A stretch of DNA of 64,000 nucleotides from Rhyzopertha dominica (Eukaryota; Arthropoda; Insecta; Coleoptera; Bostrichidae). Positions within the stretch are counted from its first letter, which is position 1. Every line of letters starts with the position of its first letter. The DNA is taken from contig QCXZ01000041.1 in assembly GCA_025024175.1 (NCBI GenBank), positions 7,311,786-7,375,785 of the forward strand. The letters run 5' to 3'. The notes under the pieces are model-generated. The model worked only from the letters and a program-made list of their open reading frames with translations. It was not told where the DNA came from and searched no databases. This document shows, piece by piece, positions 12,721-26,044 of this stretch. A program made the translations under genes and the position numbers.

Positions 12721-13424
12721 TTTTCCGCTATAATGGGGATGAATAGGCTATGTACTGCGGCAAAATGGGTAAATTGTGGAATAAAATGCTACTTGCTGGT
12801 GTTCGAGAATTTATAAGAAAACTTTAAACTAAATTAAATCATATGTTTGGTGCTATCGACTATGGCAGCATGAACTACCTTTGTATCATTGAATGGGGTT
12901 CTGTCTTGCTTGATCTTGATGCGGGAGCAAAGTGGTCTTTCCTCGCTGAAGCGAGTAATGCAAATAAATTAACCTGCAAATACAAGCGCAGTCCAGCTAA
13001 GTCATGGATTACACATATTGTAGTTGATTTAATTAAATTTAAAAAATCGTTAACGCAGCCAGAAATAGAACGGCATTCTCCAATATAAAAATTTGTGTTG
13101 TGGATTGGGCTCTTCTCTAAGAACTAAGATCTCATCAATTCTAAATATAAGAAGCGCTTTGTCAATACATGTTTAACAATGTATCGTGTGAAACTGAAAT
13201 GACTAAACCTTCCAATGGAGAAATGTGCCCTACACATACAGAATCAGCTCAGTATTTATAATGCCTCTTCTTGGCTATTGACACTGCCAAGTGTATCACT
13301 GACACTCCATAAGCATATTCTACTTTAATCCTCGCTTTAATTTATTATTTAGTCGAGAATATAGGCTCCTCAGAATCCGCAGCCTTTGACACAGAAAAAT
13401 CCGGCNCAAGACTAGATAGTGGAT
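12721..13424. other. No gene recognised; possible LINE 5' flank
   Basis: An 81-codon plus frame at 12843-13088 has no domain I recognise. Its position just upstream of the RT remnant at 13425 would suit the linker of the same element, but this is not demonstrated. Confidence 0.3.
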
Positions 13425-14350
13425 GTTATTACTGGTAAAACGCTCAAACGATGTGCTGAGCCGGTAAGCCTTCCTCTATACATAATAATGCAGAAGTCAT
13501 ACGTAAGTTTCAATATGCCAAGCGATTAGCTAAAAGCTACAGTTATTCCTTCATTCAACAGAGGAAATAAGCTACGTGTGGAAAACTGTCGCCTCACAGG
13601 CCTTACTTAGATTACTTGAAAGTCAATGGAGACATGGAGGGTGTTACATTCGTATATGCTCACATCCAAATGTGACGAACACTAAATACCTGGAAGAAGA
13701 CTTTGTCAAGGCTTTTGACAGAGTACCAACCTTCAACTGGCGCAGCATGAAATATAAGATCGCCTTTTTAATTACATTATATGCTGGCATTCTTAACCAA
13801 CAGCTCCTTTATGGTGAGATTGGGCGACTATTTATCTGCTCTGATCACATTAACAGGTTTCAGGGTTCAGTCTTAGGACCACTGTTATTTCTGCTACATA
13901 CTCTGACTTGCTTACGTGGATTCCATGTTAGCAGATGGCACGAAGATACATGGTAGTCCTTACCGACACAACCAATGCCTGGAAAAGGTCTAGGATAGAA
14001 TTCATGCATGAAGTAACAAATGGCTGTTTCCATTAATTTCGAATAAATGCATTGTTTTACATAGCCGAAAGCAATCCAAGCCTACGTTTCAGAACTGCTG
14101 GAATACATCTGAATGCAGTATATAGTTTCTTTCTGAGTTGGGTGTTGACGATAATTTGTCCCGGTCAATGTATCTTTCTAAGGCATGAGTAAAGCAAACC
14201 ATCTTCTGTTTCTTAGTATGAGAAGGTAGGTGATTAAGATTATGTTTTAATTACCTTTTGGTACAAAATTATAGGATGTGAGGATTCGGCAACTACTACT
14301 ACCGCTCATCATGCTTTGGCATCATCTATCAATAGTATCCGACCCATCGA
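13425..14350 (+). mobile_element. Non-LTR retrotransposon RT remnant (LINE)
   Basis: RT blocks appear in order across shifted frames. Near 13515-13595 KATVIPSFNRGNKLRVENCR matches the start of the RT fingers. DFVKAFDRVP (about 13700-13730) is the catalytic box A, here with its Asp. QGSVLGPLLF follows near 13861-13895. MLADGTK (about 13925-13945) stands where the [YF]ADD box belongs, with Gly for the second Asp. The longest frame is 126 codons (13576-13956). Loss of the second Asp and several frameshifts show it is dead. It is Jockey/CR1-like, with the clade unresolved. Confidence 0.8.
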
Positions 14351-14949
14351 CAACATTTTAACCTTTTACCACATACTCTGATATTTAAGAAAATATTGAC
14401 ATAAAATGAATTTCTGTTTCTTTTTTCTTACAAGGGTAATATTTTTGCTACTGGAGGTATCTGAGCTATGTGGAACTTAACCAAAAGCGAAGCTGATATT
14501 TAAACATTGGTAATGGAATCGGTAATATAACGTTCTGTAGTATAGGTGCATAAAAGTTAGGATGGGTCTATGAGACTGATTTTGTTATGGGTTTGTGATT
14601 TGTAATGTTTTCTGTCCAATGCAGGTAGTTGCTACTTTCTAGGTTATAAGCAAAATCCGCAATATTTGCTTTTTTATCAGTTTCAATGCTAATGATTCCT
14701 CATGTAACACGTAGCTGCTTGCGCTGGATATTATTTACGAAAACAGACTACAGCATTTCAGAAGACGATATGGTACAAAGTTTCTTGCATTGCACCTAAA
14801 TGCTAGTGGTGATAAGAGGAAATCGGCGTTAGGAGTAGAGTAGCAATAATACCCTTCTTTTAAATATCCTTATGTCACTGATATATTGCGTATAAGTACC
14901 TTTTCTAGCTGAATACGACACGATTACGACTCGCCCCAAGTGGTTCCTT
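14351..14949. other. No gene recognised
   Basis: Nothing beyond a possible continuation of the LINE 3' end. Confidence 0.4.
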
Positions 14950-15060
14950 CAGGGAGATGGAGCTGAAATGCGCCGGATGGCATTCAACAGCGTTACACAT
15001 GGGCGTACCGAAGGGGGGGCACCTGCCCCCCCCCCCCTGGACCTGGGTTACCAACTCTGA
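14950..15060. repeat. G-run/C-run sequence, transposon-end-like
   Basis: GGGCGTACCG leads into seven Gs (15013-15019), then CACCTG, then about 13 Cs (15025-15037). The pattern GCGTACC followed by G runs and C runs recurs at the ends of some animal DNA transposons. I see no matching second end nearby. Confidence 0.35.
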
Positions 15061-17821
15061 GCCCTTCCAATTTTATAGGCAAGTGTATTTCACAATTTTC
15101 ACCCAGAACTCATATTTGACCCTTGCAAATGACCTTCTCTAATAAGTCGTTGTCAAATGGTTTTCAAACTTAATCGATGCCGTGTGCGTTTTGAAGCTGT
15201 AACTGCAACATTCTTGTTGTTACGAATCGTTGTCTTAGGGCAGATATAGCTTTAAAAGACTATCTTGGGCAGGATTTCTGCTTAGTTCAGCTCTTCTACC
15301 TTTTCCTATAAAGATTGTTCAACTAACTACTGTTATTGGAATCACATCAGAATCTGTCATATATTCAGTGATAACTCTAACTTTTGTACCAAATTTCTAG
15401 ATTCACATTACATTTTAACAGTTAATACAAAAAAAATCCATCACTCACGTTTATGAAAGTCAATTTATTTAATTTAAGTTTTAGGAATCCAGTAAAAGCA
15501 TTATCAGCACGGTGTGTTGTTAAAAATGCAATTAAATATATTTCATTTTATTTAAATGAAGTTAATTTTGTTAAAATATTAAGTAGTCGGTTAATTTTTG
15601 AGAGCAATGCACTGGCGATCTAAGAAGGTTGGCTTGACGCATAATGCTGAGGCATTTGTCATTCTGAGTTTTACTAATGTTAGTTATCCATCGAGTCTCT
15701 TTCCCTGGGGAGTAAAAATTACTACATTTAATTTCTAAAGCTTCTGGTGTGAGAAGTTGAAACTGTAATAAAAGCGCATCGGTTAATGCATTAATCTTTG
15801 ATATGTGTTAATTCTGAATCAGAAATCGTGCTCCTCTTAGTAGAACTTCTAAGGTGAAATTTATGTTCCTTTGGTACTTCGTATGATGTTATACATTATG
15901 TGGATCACGGATCTTTATTATCCCAAATAAAATGTATCAACAGATTTTTTGTTAAATGCGAGAGCGATACAACTGACGGCGCCTCACCTAACTAAGTTCA
16001 TCAATAACGGAATTAGTAATAAAGGGGCTTTGTATGATCAGTATACATAGAAAAAATATAAATAATTTGGGTCTTTATTTCACAAAAGATGTTTTAAGTC
16101 ACCTTGCAGAAAATCCACGAAGATTATTCATGGAATAAATACTTCATTAATTACTTAAGTACCTATATCTTATAAACATTTATTGTTTCTATTTATATAT
16201 GCCACCTTGACCTCGATTTGAACAGAATATGTTAGTAACATTAAGTTTAAAACAATATAAACAATTTTACAAAGTACGCACAAATAACTTTCACGGAAAC
16301 GCTTAAGAAGGAGATATTTACAATTTGCCTCAAATCTGTTTGGTGACTAATTTTGTAGCTTTTTTTGTCTACATACCATGAGTTTCTCGTACCTGAATCT
16401 AATAAAATTCGCGAATAACTTATTACCAAATAAGTTGCGGAGACTGCGGCAGTTCTGAACATAATACATTTTATTCATAAAAATAAATTTTCAAAAGTAA
16501 GGCGGATGGATAATGTTTGGGACATATTGATAATAAAATAGATATCTTATAAACACAGTCTATTCGGTTATATAAAAATGAACTTATGAGTGTTTCGTTC
16601 TGTTTTTTGTTATTTTGAAAAGATACGGAATAGAAGAATTACCAATTTCCTTCCATAACTGTAAGCTATATTGTTGAAATAGCAATTAGATATTGAAAAT
16701 CTGTACACAACATAAATAACTACATTTTTAATCCAATACATATAATAAACATTAGATTCTATAATTAATTCACTGAATCTTGAAGAAGGGCATTATCACT
16801 ATTTGGGCACGACTCCCTAAGCAGTAAAAAGTACTGGACCAGAATGCAGAAATGTATGATCGAGACGAAGCGATGCGGTTAAGTTACAAATAAAAATGAT
16901 TAGTTATTTATAAATAAAATTTTTTGAGGAACACACGGTGCAATCTTATTTATAAAAAAACAAATTCAGATATATTGCTAAAATAAACAGTACCTCTCAC
17001 AATGAGGTATTCATGGTAGTGCATAACTTTTCTAGCAAAATCAGTTTAAACATATTCACCGACATTGGCTATTTTTTATCCACACTGTACACACACCGAC
17101 AGAGCAAAAGCTTTTTTAAAGAATTTAGTTCCCGGTATTTGTGCCAGGTCGATAATTTAAAGACAAAGGTACTTGTACGTCAATTAGGTTCTTAAATAAC
17201 AAATGTGCTATATTCAACAACAAACAAATATAGATGAAGGTAAAACAATGGAGTTGTTAGTTTATCTTCATAACAGATATGTAATAGATTACTTAAAGTT
17301 ATAAAAATTTGGTAAATTGCCTTTCAAATCATGTGATTTGGCATATGTATATGGATTTCTTTAGCAAAGTAACTAAATAAACGTTGTTATATTGAAAAAT
17401 ATTTGCAATATTGTTTTTCAAATTTATCTCGAATACACCCAGTTTATGCAAAATTCATTAAAAGAACATTTTACAATAAAGTGTCCATCTTTTTATCATT
17501 GCTATGTTTTCTTAGAATTTACTGGTCGGATACATATATACCATTATTATGTAGCCGGAATATCCTCTACCTTAAGTAAACATTAGAGGAGTCTAAATTA
17601 ACCTTTATTATTATTATATTATATTATTACAAGACAAATAATATCTTTAGAATACAAAGTTCTACATCCTTATAGATTAACAGTTTTCTTCTGTGTCAAT
17701 AGAGATCTAGCTGCTATTATTTGTTGCTTTGGACCAAATTTGGTTTTTTTTTTGAGGTGATTTGTGTGTTAAAATGTCTCTGCTAATGGTACCTCACATC
17801 AAATTATGAAATTGCTTACTT
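15061..17821. other. AT-rich, no gene recognised
   Basis: Short frames of 60-71 codons occur at 16247-16462 (minus), 17013-17195 and 17392-17586 (plus). None carries a domain, and no repeat structure is recognised. Confidence 0.45.
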
Positions 17822-18015
17822 TTATAAAATATCATATTTTATTGAAGTAACAATTAACTGCAAAATTATAAGGAATTTCCTCTTCACCATGCTGTCGCGT
17901 AGATCTATATCCATCCCAACCGATCTCAAACGGTCCATCTCGATGACCCATGTATTATGTATTTGTCTCATTTTGCCAGTCGTTCCCCAAAACTCACCGA
18001 GATCAGCCTCGGAAC
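17822..18015 (-). other. Candidate exon or old coding fragment, unassigned
   Basis: On the minus strand a pyrimidine-rich tract ending in CAG (complement of 18016-18018) is followed by an open frame beginning GSEADLGEFWGTTG and running to a stop at 17822. This stretch has ordinary protein-like composition, unlike its AT-rich neighbours. A perfect donor-like GTGAGT lies only 18 bases into the frame (17992-17997), so the exon could be tiny or the donor spurious. An AATAAA lies near the frame's end. The opposite strand is also open (17889-18098). I do not recognise the protein. Confidence 0.3.
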
Positions 18016-18119
18016 CTGAAAAAAATATGAAAAGCAGACAATTGCAAATTATAGCCGAGACTGTACGCCAGTTTTTGTCAAGTGGCGGCCTCCTTTGAAC
18101 GACATGCATACATATCTAC

Positions 18120-18270
18120 CAACATTTAAATAATTTATATGTATGTACGCATCAACGGTCGACTTTTTCTGTGCCGCCGACGAACAATGAGCCAGAGTGA
18201 GAGAAAACGAACGGAATCTGGTTCGGAAACCACGACGTTGCCAGAACTCTGGAAGATTTCTTGGGGATGG
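18120..18270. promoter_or_regulatory. CpG-richer block
   Basis: A short CpG-rich stretch upstream, in minus-strand terms, of the candidate exon. It could be a promoter-proximal or regulatory block. Inference from position and composition. Confidence 0.2.
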
Positions 18271-20239
18271 GGAATTTTTTATTAGCAGGATAGTATGAAA
18301 GCAATACGTTCTTACATTATGGTATTCAAGATCTCTACTAACTTAGGGGTACGACAAGTATCACACCTAGGACCATTTTTTGAATTTTGTTTCTGTTATT
18401 TAAATCAGTTGTATCATTATTAAATACAACGTTAATACTGAGGGTTTGAAAATTCTGTTTTGTGACTTAACTTTCTTCTATTTTAAACACTCGTCAATCT
18501 AAACACTAGTTTAAAACACTACTATATTAACACTATTAATCCAGAAAGCAATTATACTGCACACCCTAGTACTAAAAATACCTGTTTCGCCAATCCTTTC
18601 GCTCGGATCTCGCTTGATTAACCCCTATTCGAATTCAAAAGCTCACACTTTATACTTTAGACCATCCGAGCTTTATATAGGATAGCTTAGGTCTACGTCA
18701 TCTTTCTAGACGTTTCTAGAATGACATCCCACTGTCGCTGTCTAAACTTCGCGTATGTTCCATAAAAAGAATTTACTTGAAAATCGACATCCCTGCCATC
18801 TGTGTGTAGCTAGGATCACTACTTAATGGATTGATTGCAGTGTCCCACTAATACCGCATTTCCTTACCTTCAATTTTGGTCCACAGATGGCGTTAATTAT
18901 CCGCTAGCATGCAACAAAACATTCCCCTAATAAATGTAAAACTTAAACATTGAAAGGAATTATCACAACACACACCATTTCTTATGTGTTTAGGTAACCA
19001 ACAATTTATCATCTATCTATCATATCTAGCAATCTATTTGATTTACCTTCTCCATTATATAGTCTTAAAGTAGTACAACGTTTATATTCGCTTTTTATAT
19101 GAATGTGAATAACATTTTAAGAGACTAACAACTCGCATCTTTTTTTTGACAGGCTTCCATAGCTTTCTTTCAGTCCACCATAAACTGGTCATTTTGCGAG
19201 TCTGCTATGAGTAACTAAAAATTGTATTTGTTTGTCTTGCGTGCGATGAAAAAAATACAGTCGGAGAGGCTCTGTAGCAATTGCTTTTTGAGAGGGAAAT
19301 CTTTTCGGTGAAGCAGAACATCTTGCAACGCTGCCAAGGGAATGGATGACGGACAGGAGTGAGACGAAAGTCGGCGACATTCAATTGTAAGAAATAAGTA
19401 CAACGGATTTATTTTGTAACGATCGGTCGGCAAGTTTCTGTGGTGGTCATTTTTATTCTAAGTCGAATACATTAAGAGACAATTACGTTATACGTTAACC
19501 GCGCAGATTTCCCAAGCATCCTTGGCTAGTTCAAGATGTAGCTGTCTGGCATAGTTCTCTGGTATCATTTTCTTTTATATATTTAAAATCACATGTTCAA
19601 ACTGAATTTCTTCAGATAAAGACACGAAACGGGTTTTGATTCTTACTGGAGCATTTTAACCAAAAATTGTATAACTTATCATCAAGGATTTTCCTTTAAA
19701 TTTTTCTGCTAACATCAGAAGCGAGCTAGCTCCTTAATATGTACTTGGTCTTATGTCATTGTTGGGGTTTGTCGAAATCATTCCATGTTCTTCAAAAGGT
19801 GATGGAGATCTAGTCATGTAGTTCTGTGCCAAAACCAGCTTACGTTTGTCATTTTAGAAATCAGTGTAACCATTTCCAGCGTTTGGAACAGTTCAGCATT
19901 TTGTACAAGTAAAACCTTTAAAGAATAAAGGCCAAGCTTTCTGTGAAAAATCGAAATATGGGTTCCTTTATTCCATTTTGTTCTGCAGGGGCTTTCAAGT
20001 TTTGTAATTAATCCGGAAGACATCTTTCTAAACTTAATCTCTTCAGGAGTGCAGAATTTGACAATACTGCCACAGCAATACCTGAACTCCTATTTTTATT
20101 CCAATGGGAAATATTTTATTCATACTAGTAAGTCTCCGTCGCATTGGAAAATTCTAAGGCTACATCCATAAACAAGACTGACATAAGATATCGGCTGTCA
20201 TTCAATACATTACGTCCGTTCTCCCTAACACGTTGGGAA
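18271..20239. other. No gene recognised; small inverted repeat inside
   Basis: A 10-bp inverted pair, GCCATCTGTG (18795-18804) and its complement (18882-18891), brackets 97 bases and could be a tiny inverted-repeat element. Minus frames at 19189-19433 and 19814-20023 are unrecognisable. Confidence 0.35.
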
Positions 20240-21985
20240 CTTATTATTATTAAATCTTGTTGTTAAGGGCCTGGGTTACAATAACACAATGAATTTTATT
20301 GCAACGTTTAGAAACTGTATTTGTTTCTTCTTCAGGCCCAAAGGGAATATAATACATTACCAACAGAATCATTAGAATTAGAGCAGTATAAAACCTTTCA
20401 CAAAATATCGACAAATCTCACGGAAAAGTGCCTCCCCCACTGACCTACAACATAAATATAGTATCTCTTGTTACAGAATCTACAATTATGGTCATCATGG
20501 CAAGTTACCTACTTACAGTATGATCACTATCATTTTACGATTTCTATGTTCAACATATCCTTTTCCACAAGTAATTTTGTCTTATCCAATATTTCAGTAA
20601 ATTTCCGTAAATAATGCGCATCAATAACTTGGTTTCATGAGTTTGCACAGCAGAAGTGTATATATGTGTCCTTTTTTTTAATTTTTACGTTTTTCCCGTC
20701 TATGTTGTGACCTTTGGTACTGCACGTTCAGTTAACATACACCTATCTATCTTTTTTTGTTTTTATGTCACTTTTGTGTAAAGTTATTCTATTCCCTAGA
20801 CATTGGGATGTTTGTCCTATGTATTCCTTTTCTTTAAATTTTAAACAATGTTAGCTTGAAATTTTTTGCAATTTTCGATTTTAGCGTACATTTTTTATGT
20901 TTTTAATAACCTAATATTATCTTTACGACATACTTCGTTATTTTGGTTTGTGTCCCGTTGTTTGGGGTCTTCGTGTTGGTAATTATGAGATTTCATGTTT
21001 CTTCATCAATTACAGTAGGTTGGTCTGGGGTTGAATGCAGTACTTTATTTACTAATGCTGCTGGGTATGAGTTTTGTAACAAAATAGTCTTTAGTTTTTT
21101 TTAGGTTTTTTTTGTTCTGAATTGCTGATGTGATCTGATAAGAAATGTATATATCTGCCAGAAGATGTGGATTTTTGGTACCAAGGATTAATTTATCATT
21201 GTGTCTAACTGCTCTTGTGTCTAGGAAGGGTATTCCACAGTCCACCTCACCTTCAGCTGTAAATTTGATGTTGTTATTTTAGGAATTGAATGTTTGTATT
21301 ATATCTTCGACACATTCCGTAAGTGAAAATAGAATTAATTATTTTTTAATAAATATTTAATTGAAATACAACTTTGGAATAGAAGTATCCAGCAAGTCGC
21401 ACATGACATACTGTGCAAGTATTGGATTCAGTTTAGACCCCATTGCACATCCTATTTTTTTTTATAAAAGGTATTCTCAAAAGTGCAATAGTTATTTTCT
21501 AATATAAACGTTACCTTTTCAATAAATAGCTGTTTTCGTTTATTTTTTGTTGTAATCTTAAGACACATGAAAAATGGATCTATTCTATCCCAAACATTGT
21601 CTGCCACTTTTACTGCAGTGTATTTGGTAATGTTTCCAAATAAATTTATTACATCCATTGAAACAACCTTTGGTGGTACCTGCATTTCTCTTACTTCTTC
21701 TGCCTATTGTTTGTATTATAAGCTTTTGTTAAAATATCACATAACAATTTTGCCAGTTTTGAGGTAGACTGTGAATACCTACTTGAAACGAATGTATTTG
21801 GTTTGTGAATTTTTGGCTTTCCATAGATTCTTGGACTAACCGCATTGTAAATTTTTATTTTTGACTCACCTTTAGTGATAAATAAAGCTTTTTCAAGTTG
21901 ACTAATGTGAGAGTTTGATTTCGATTTTACTGTACGTGTTGGATCTCCTCTCAACACCACAAAACTTTCGTTTCAGCTAAAATGT
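20240..21985 (-). mobile_element. Penelope-like element with GIY-YIG domain
   Basis: Reading the minus strand, RIYGKPKIHKPN (about 21805-21845) is the Penelope RT fingers motif and VVSMDVINLFGNI (about 21640-21680) is palm box A with its Asp. GCAMGSKLNPILAQYVM lies near 21400-21460 and GIPFLDTRAVRH near 21195-21240. The palm box that should read YVDD is degenerate (about 21330-21345), so the RT is dead. EYIGQTSQCLGNRITLHKSD (about 20765-20835) is the core of the GIY-YIG nuclease typical of these elements. The tail has the CTGAAGA-hairpin-AAAC layout at 20304-20335. Frameshifts occur throughout. Confidence 0.85.
20304..20335 (-). other. Hammerhead-like tail hairpin, degenerate
   Basis: On the minus strand CTGAAGA is followed by a perfect 6-bp hairpin AGAAAC/GTTTCT with a 7-base loop, then AAACGTTGC. 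The G of the expected GAAA box is absent or changed, so ribozyme activity is unlikely. Confidence 0.4.
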
Positions 21986-24439
21986 TATTAAACTTACAGA
22001 AAAACCATGACGAAGGCTGACCCGAATTTGAAGCTTTTGTAGATAATCAATTGTGCGACCGCTATTTCCAACAAAAATATACGGATATATACAACAGCAA
22101 CCTTTCCGTTCAAGATGTAGAGTTCTGATATTGTTCTGATGATGTTCTATTGCATTTGAATATTGAAATTAAAAATTAAAAACGAATTGGCTAACCCAGT
22201 TAACCTTTCAAACCAACAAAGGGAAGGGTTTTAATTTGCAAGTCTATAAAGTTATTCGCGTATTAATGCGGTTACCGCTGGGCTGTTAACATCAGCATTT
22301 GCAGAAACAGGTGTGATAAACAGCATAACTTATAACAGCCATTTGTTTCCGCTGTATTCGCTGCTTCCTTAATGGTACTGGAGCTTGATATGATCTTAAT
22401 TACACTAAATACAGTTCTCTCTAATCTGTAGGTTATGACCCGTGAAAGCAAATTCTAGGATGAACGATTTTTCAGCTGATCCTATCCCCACCAAACGATT
22501 TCTAGCGTGTTTGGATAGGTGGCCAGTGCCCAAAGTTGGTTGTACCTATGGCTCCTTTGACTTTTAACATTTTATAGTATGACTTTATAACATTATTTAA
22601 AGTTAAAGGGGTTTTATTTTAATCTATATTTGGAATCGCGGTAATGAATACAAAATTGATCTGTTTAGAGTTTTGTTAATATTTTATTGAATTAAACGTT
22701 TGTGGATTGGTAGAGCACAACAAATAAGCAAAAGCATTTTTCAATATTCTCAATACAGTCTGAATATGAAAGGTGATAATGTAAGAACACCCAAAATTAT
22801 TAGCTTTTATATCTTATTTCTACCCAGTCGTAAAAACTAGACTAGTATGCCTATTATGTTAATTGTTGTGTTGTGAATTATCAAACTCCGTTCAAACCTT
22901 CCTACCGGAAAATAGAAGTGTTTGAAATAAAAGTGCCAAAACTATCGTAACAACAAAAATCGATAGTATTTCAATCAACAGAAATAACATTATATTCCTT
23001 TCAGTAGATGTTAACAGAGAGAAGATATGAATTTAAAGTTGAAACTAAAAAGCCAAACAACACTACCTCTATTTTTATTCCTTCCATCACAAATACAATA
23101 GTGTACAGATATCATTCCTGGATATCCAAACTTCGATTTCAATCTCATCCAGGCCCTCCTTTTGTGCTGCACGCTGCAATCCCACTTCTGAAACAGATAC
23201 AGATTTGAAACTTAAAAATATTAAACTTAGTTGAATTGAATGGGGCAACATGAAAGTTTTGCTCGCAATACAGCTCCGAATAAAACACTTTCAATAACGA
23301 CAGTGTCGTTTTCAGAATGAATCGAGTCGAAGGAAATTTTAGTCTTCTTACGACAAAATAACGTAATGTTATTTATTTCTGATTTAAATCAATAACAAAT
23401 GCAATGTTATTGTGTCGACGCTTTTTAGCAGGCTTTTTTTTCTCACGTTTTTGGATGTGTAACGTAGAAATCCCGAGAGTGGCGGCAGCGGTAGCCTACT
23501 GAAAAAAAGATGGGTCACAGGTTATCGCTACCGACCGACGCTAGGTGAGAATAACAAGTGTTATGCAAATGCTGCACATCCCCGTGGTGTAATCTCGACA
23601 TGTGGTGAGAAAATACAGCGATAAACATGCACGCGGACGTGAGGGGAATCCTGAAGAAAGCTCCTAAAATTCGGTGTTGAGATATATATATATATTCATA
23701 TATTCTTATGATAATCATNATCATTCNACAGTACTGTNAATTTCATGCGACTACGGTCGACTTTTATGAAAGCGTTGAAAGAAAAAAATATATTCATTCA
23801 ACGATAAGAGATATCGCATTTGCGCCTTATCCATAATAGATACATACATGTATGTATTTACTCTGGATAGAGTATTGAAGAAAACCGCAGAAAACTCTAT
23901 TGCCTTGAGCCAATCTTTAACACCTTCATCAACACGATGGATAGATGCAAAACCACAAGGCCATGCTGTACGGGGGCATTATTAAGAAAAAACTTGCATT
24001 TCGCATGACCAGTGCGAAGGATTAGCAGTGTTCCAAATCAGATCAAATGATCTTGGTTTGATTTATTTTAATTAATAGAACAAGCTGAGCCAGGGTGTGT
24101 CATATTGTTCAAAGGATTGTCAATTAAGGGGAATAACAGCATTATTTCCATTTGTAACAGTTTCTGCACAGAGAAACCTTAAACATATAGGATTGTCACA
24201 AGATCCGACTAAAAGCTAAATATAATGGAACCACACTGCGTAGCCAGCGAAGCTTCTTCCATTACAGTAGAGCAGACAATGTAATAGTTTTTGGCCCCAA
24301 GGAATTTCGACTTCATGATAATAATGAGAAATAAATAATAGCAAACAAGGATCTATGGAGACCTTGAGTAAACATATTTTGCCAGATCTTCAAAATCAGC
24401 TCAGTACTATAGACGGCATCAAATCAGAATCGGAGCATG
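21986..24439. other. No gene recognised
   Basis: Two moderately GC-rich unique patches lie at about 22200-22340 and 23440-23650. A short AT dinucleotide run and three ambiguous bases lie near 23680-23740. The sequence just before 24440 may be gag of the following gypsy remnant, but I cannot show it. Confidence 0.4.
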
Positions 24440-25445
24440 TAAATCTATGATGCGTTATTGAACGCAAGAGGGCCATCGTTTATGGAAGTAGTCGTCTTGG
24501 AAAACCGTACGTTAGTCTTGAACCCGATTTAGCAAATCCAGACTTTAAACTAAAAAAGATACAATGCGGTAATGAAAATATAAGCTGAAGGACCTTTAGC
24601 TTGTTGGAACTGTCAGAAAGCCGGAAATATAGCAAAGAATTTTGTAGATTCAAGGAACATTGTTACGGTAAGTCAAAATGTAGAGGCAAGAATTAGTTTA
24701 GTTTAAGATTATATAGTCATGCAGTTTAGCCAGGGTGAAAGTCCGCATGTTAAGGTTAAGATACTTTTTGTAAGACGCTATAAGTTTTATTAGACACAGG
24801 TGCGAATAGGGAAAGTACTGGAAATTTTTGAAAACTTTTTAGCATTTTATAACTTATTTCAAATAATATGAAGCCATGTATAATAACTAATAACGCAGAA
24901 TTCGAAAATGTAGACATTGTACAGCTACCTATAAAATTACAGCGTAGAGTTAAGTTGTTTGATTAGATAGTGGTACCAGATTTACGCCATAGTTTAGTTT
25001 TAAGAGATGAATTTTTGGTCTTAGGATTCGTATAGTTCCAAATTTAGGTCAAAGTGAATGGTATTTTTCAGGTGAGGCAATTAATAAGGTATATGTCATT
25101 AATAGTATAGTCAAACGATAAACTAATACTTGAACAACAAATTGAAGTTAGATTTCGTCGTGCCAAGATATTTAAGTCTTATGGAAGGTCGTTTGACAAA
25201 CATAAAATTCTTACTAAAACTGAACTCATTAAACAAAGATATTCTTTAGTATCTCTACATGTGCAGAAATGCATGACTGAAGAAGTAGAAGACATGTTAG
25301 AATTAATCGTTATCAAACCTTCATTCAGCGGTTGGTTGTATTCGGTTATTATGTTTCTAAAAAATGGCGCATGTAAATTTTGTATTGAACGTTGTTACGA
25401 AGATAGATGCTTACCCCTTACCTTACATATTTTAGCACAATAACA
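24440..25445 (+). mobile_element. Gypsy-type LTR retrotransposon gag-pol remnant
   Basis: The plus strand carries, in order and in shifting frames: a gag C-terminal segment LEPDLANPDFKLKKIQC (about 24510-24565); a CCHC-like zinc knuckle beginning CWNCQKAGNIAKN near 24600, its last Cys replaced in frame; an aspartic protease core VLLDTGAN (about 24785-24808); VVPDLRHSLVL (about 24970-25005); and the start of RT in the frame 25261-25443, with TEEVEDMLEL and PSFSGWLYSV. Sequence related to VTKIDAYPLPYI follows in another frame near 25393. The match then stops. No LTRs, integrase or envelope are seen. It is a broken, truncated old copy. Confidence 0.75.
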
Positions 25446-26044
25446 GGCACTACTTGGCCAATTACCCCTGTTTTCAGAAAACCAGGCAAGCTGCCAGCGC
25501 ACTTTCTCATATATTCATATATATATGGCTTATTTGACAGGATCTCACCACTGTGTCAAAAACTATTATTTTTAAATACTCCTGCCATACCTTGCGCTAT
25601 TTTAATTAAGTTCTCTGGTAATGTATTTAATAAATTCCCACAATCCTGTTTACTTTTAAGTTTAATGTGAAAGCCTTTTTTAACTTTTATTAGTTCAAAG
25701 GTATATATGAGTCCCGTCTTAATAATTCATTATAGGATATTGAAGTGCGCAGTTATTTTATAGGTGTTCAGAATTCACTTTTATTTTCACTTTCACGGCG
25801 TTGAGATTTTGATTGTGATAACAGATGTACACAAAAAATGTAAAGAATTAGCAATATAGATGGTAGAATCAAGTCAAACAATAAAAATAATTTTTACCCT
25901 ATAGAACATAGAGCAATATTATCCACGTGCAATTTCCGTGTAAATTTGGCTGGTAAGTTTACAATACTGCATTTTAGTTTGCTAAAACAATAATCCTCCT
26001 TCTGTGCATATTTAAGAACACCTTATAAAGTCCATAGTCACTAT
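25446..26044. other. No gene recognised
   Basis: An 87-codon plus frame (25407-25670) overlaps the gypsy end and is unrecognisable beyond it. No LTR boundary could be found. Confidence 0.4.

Noticed and set aside
20010..20050. CTGAAGA followed by GAAA on the minus strand near 20040
   Set aside because: No stem II or stem I pairing, so not a hammerhead.
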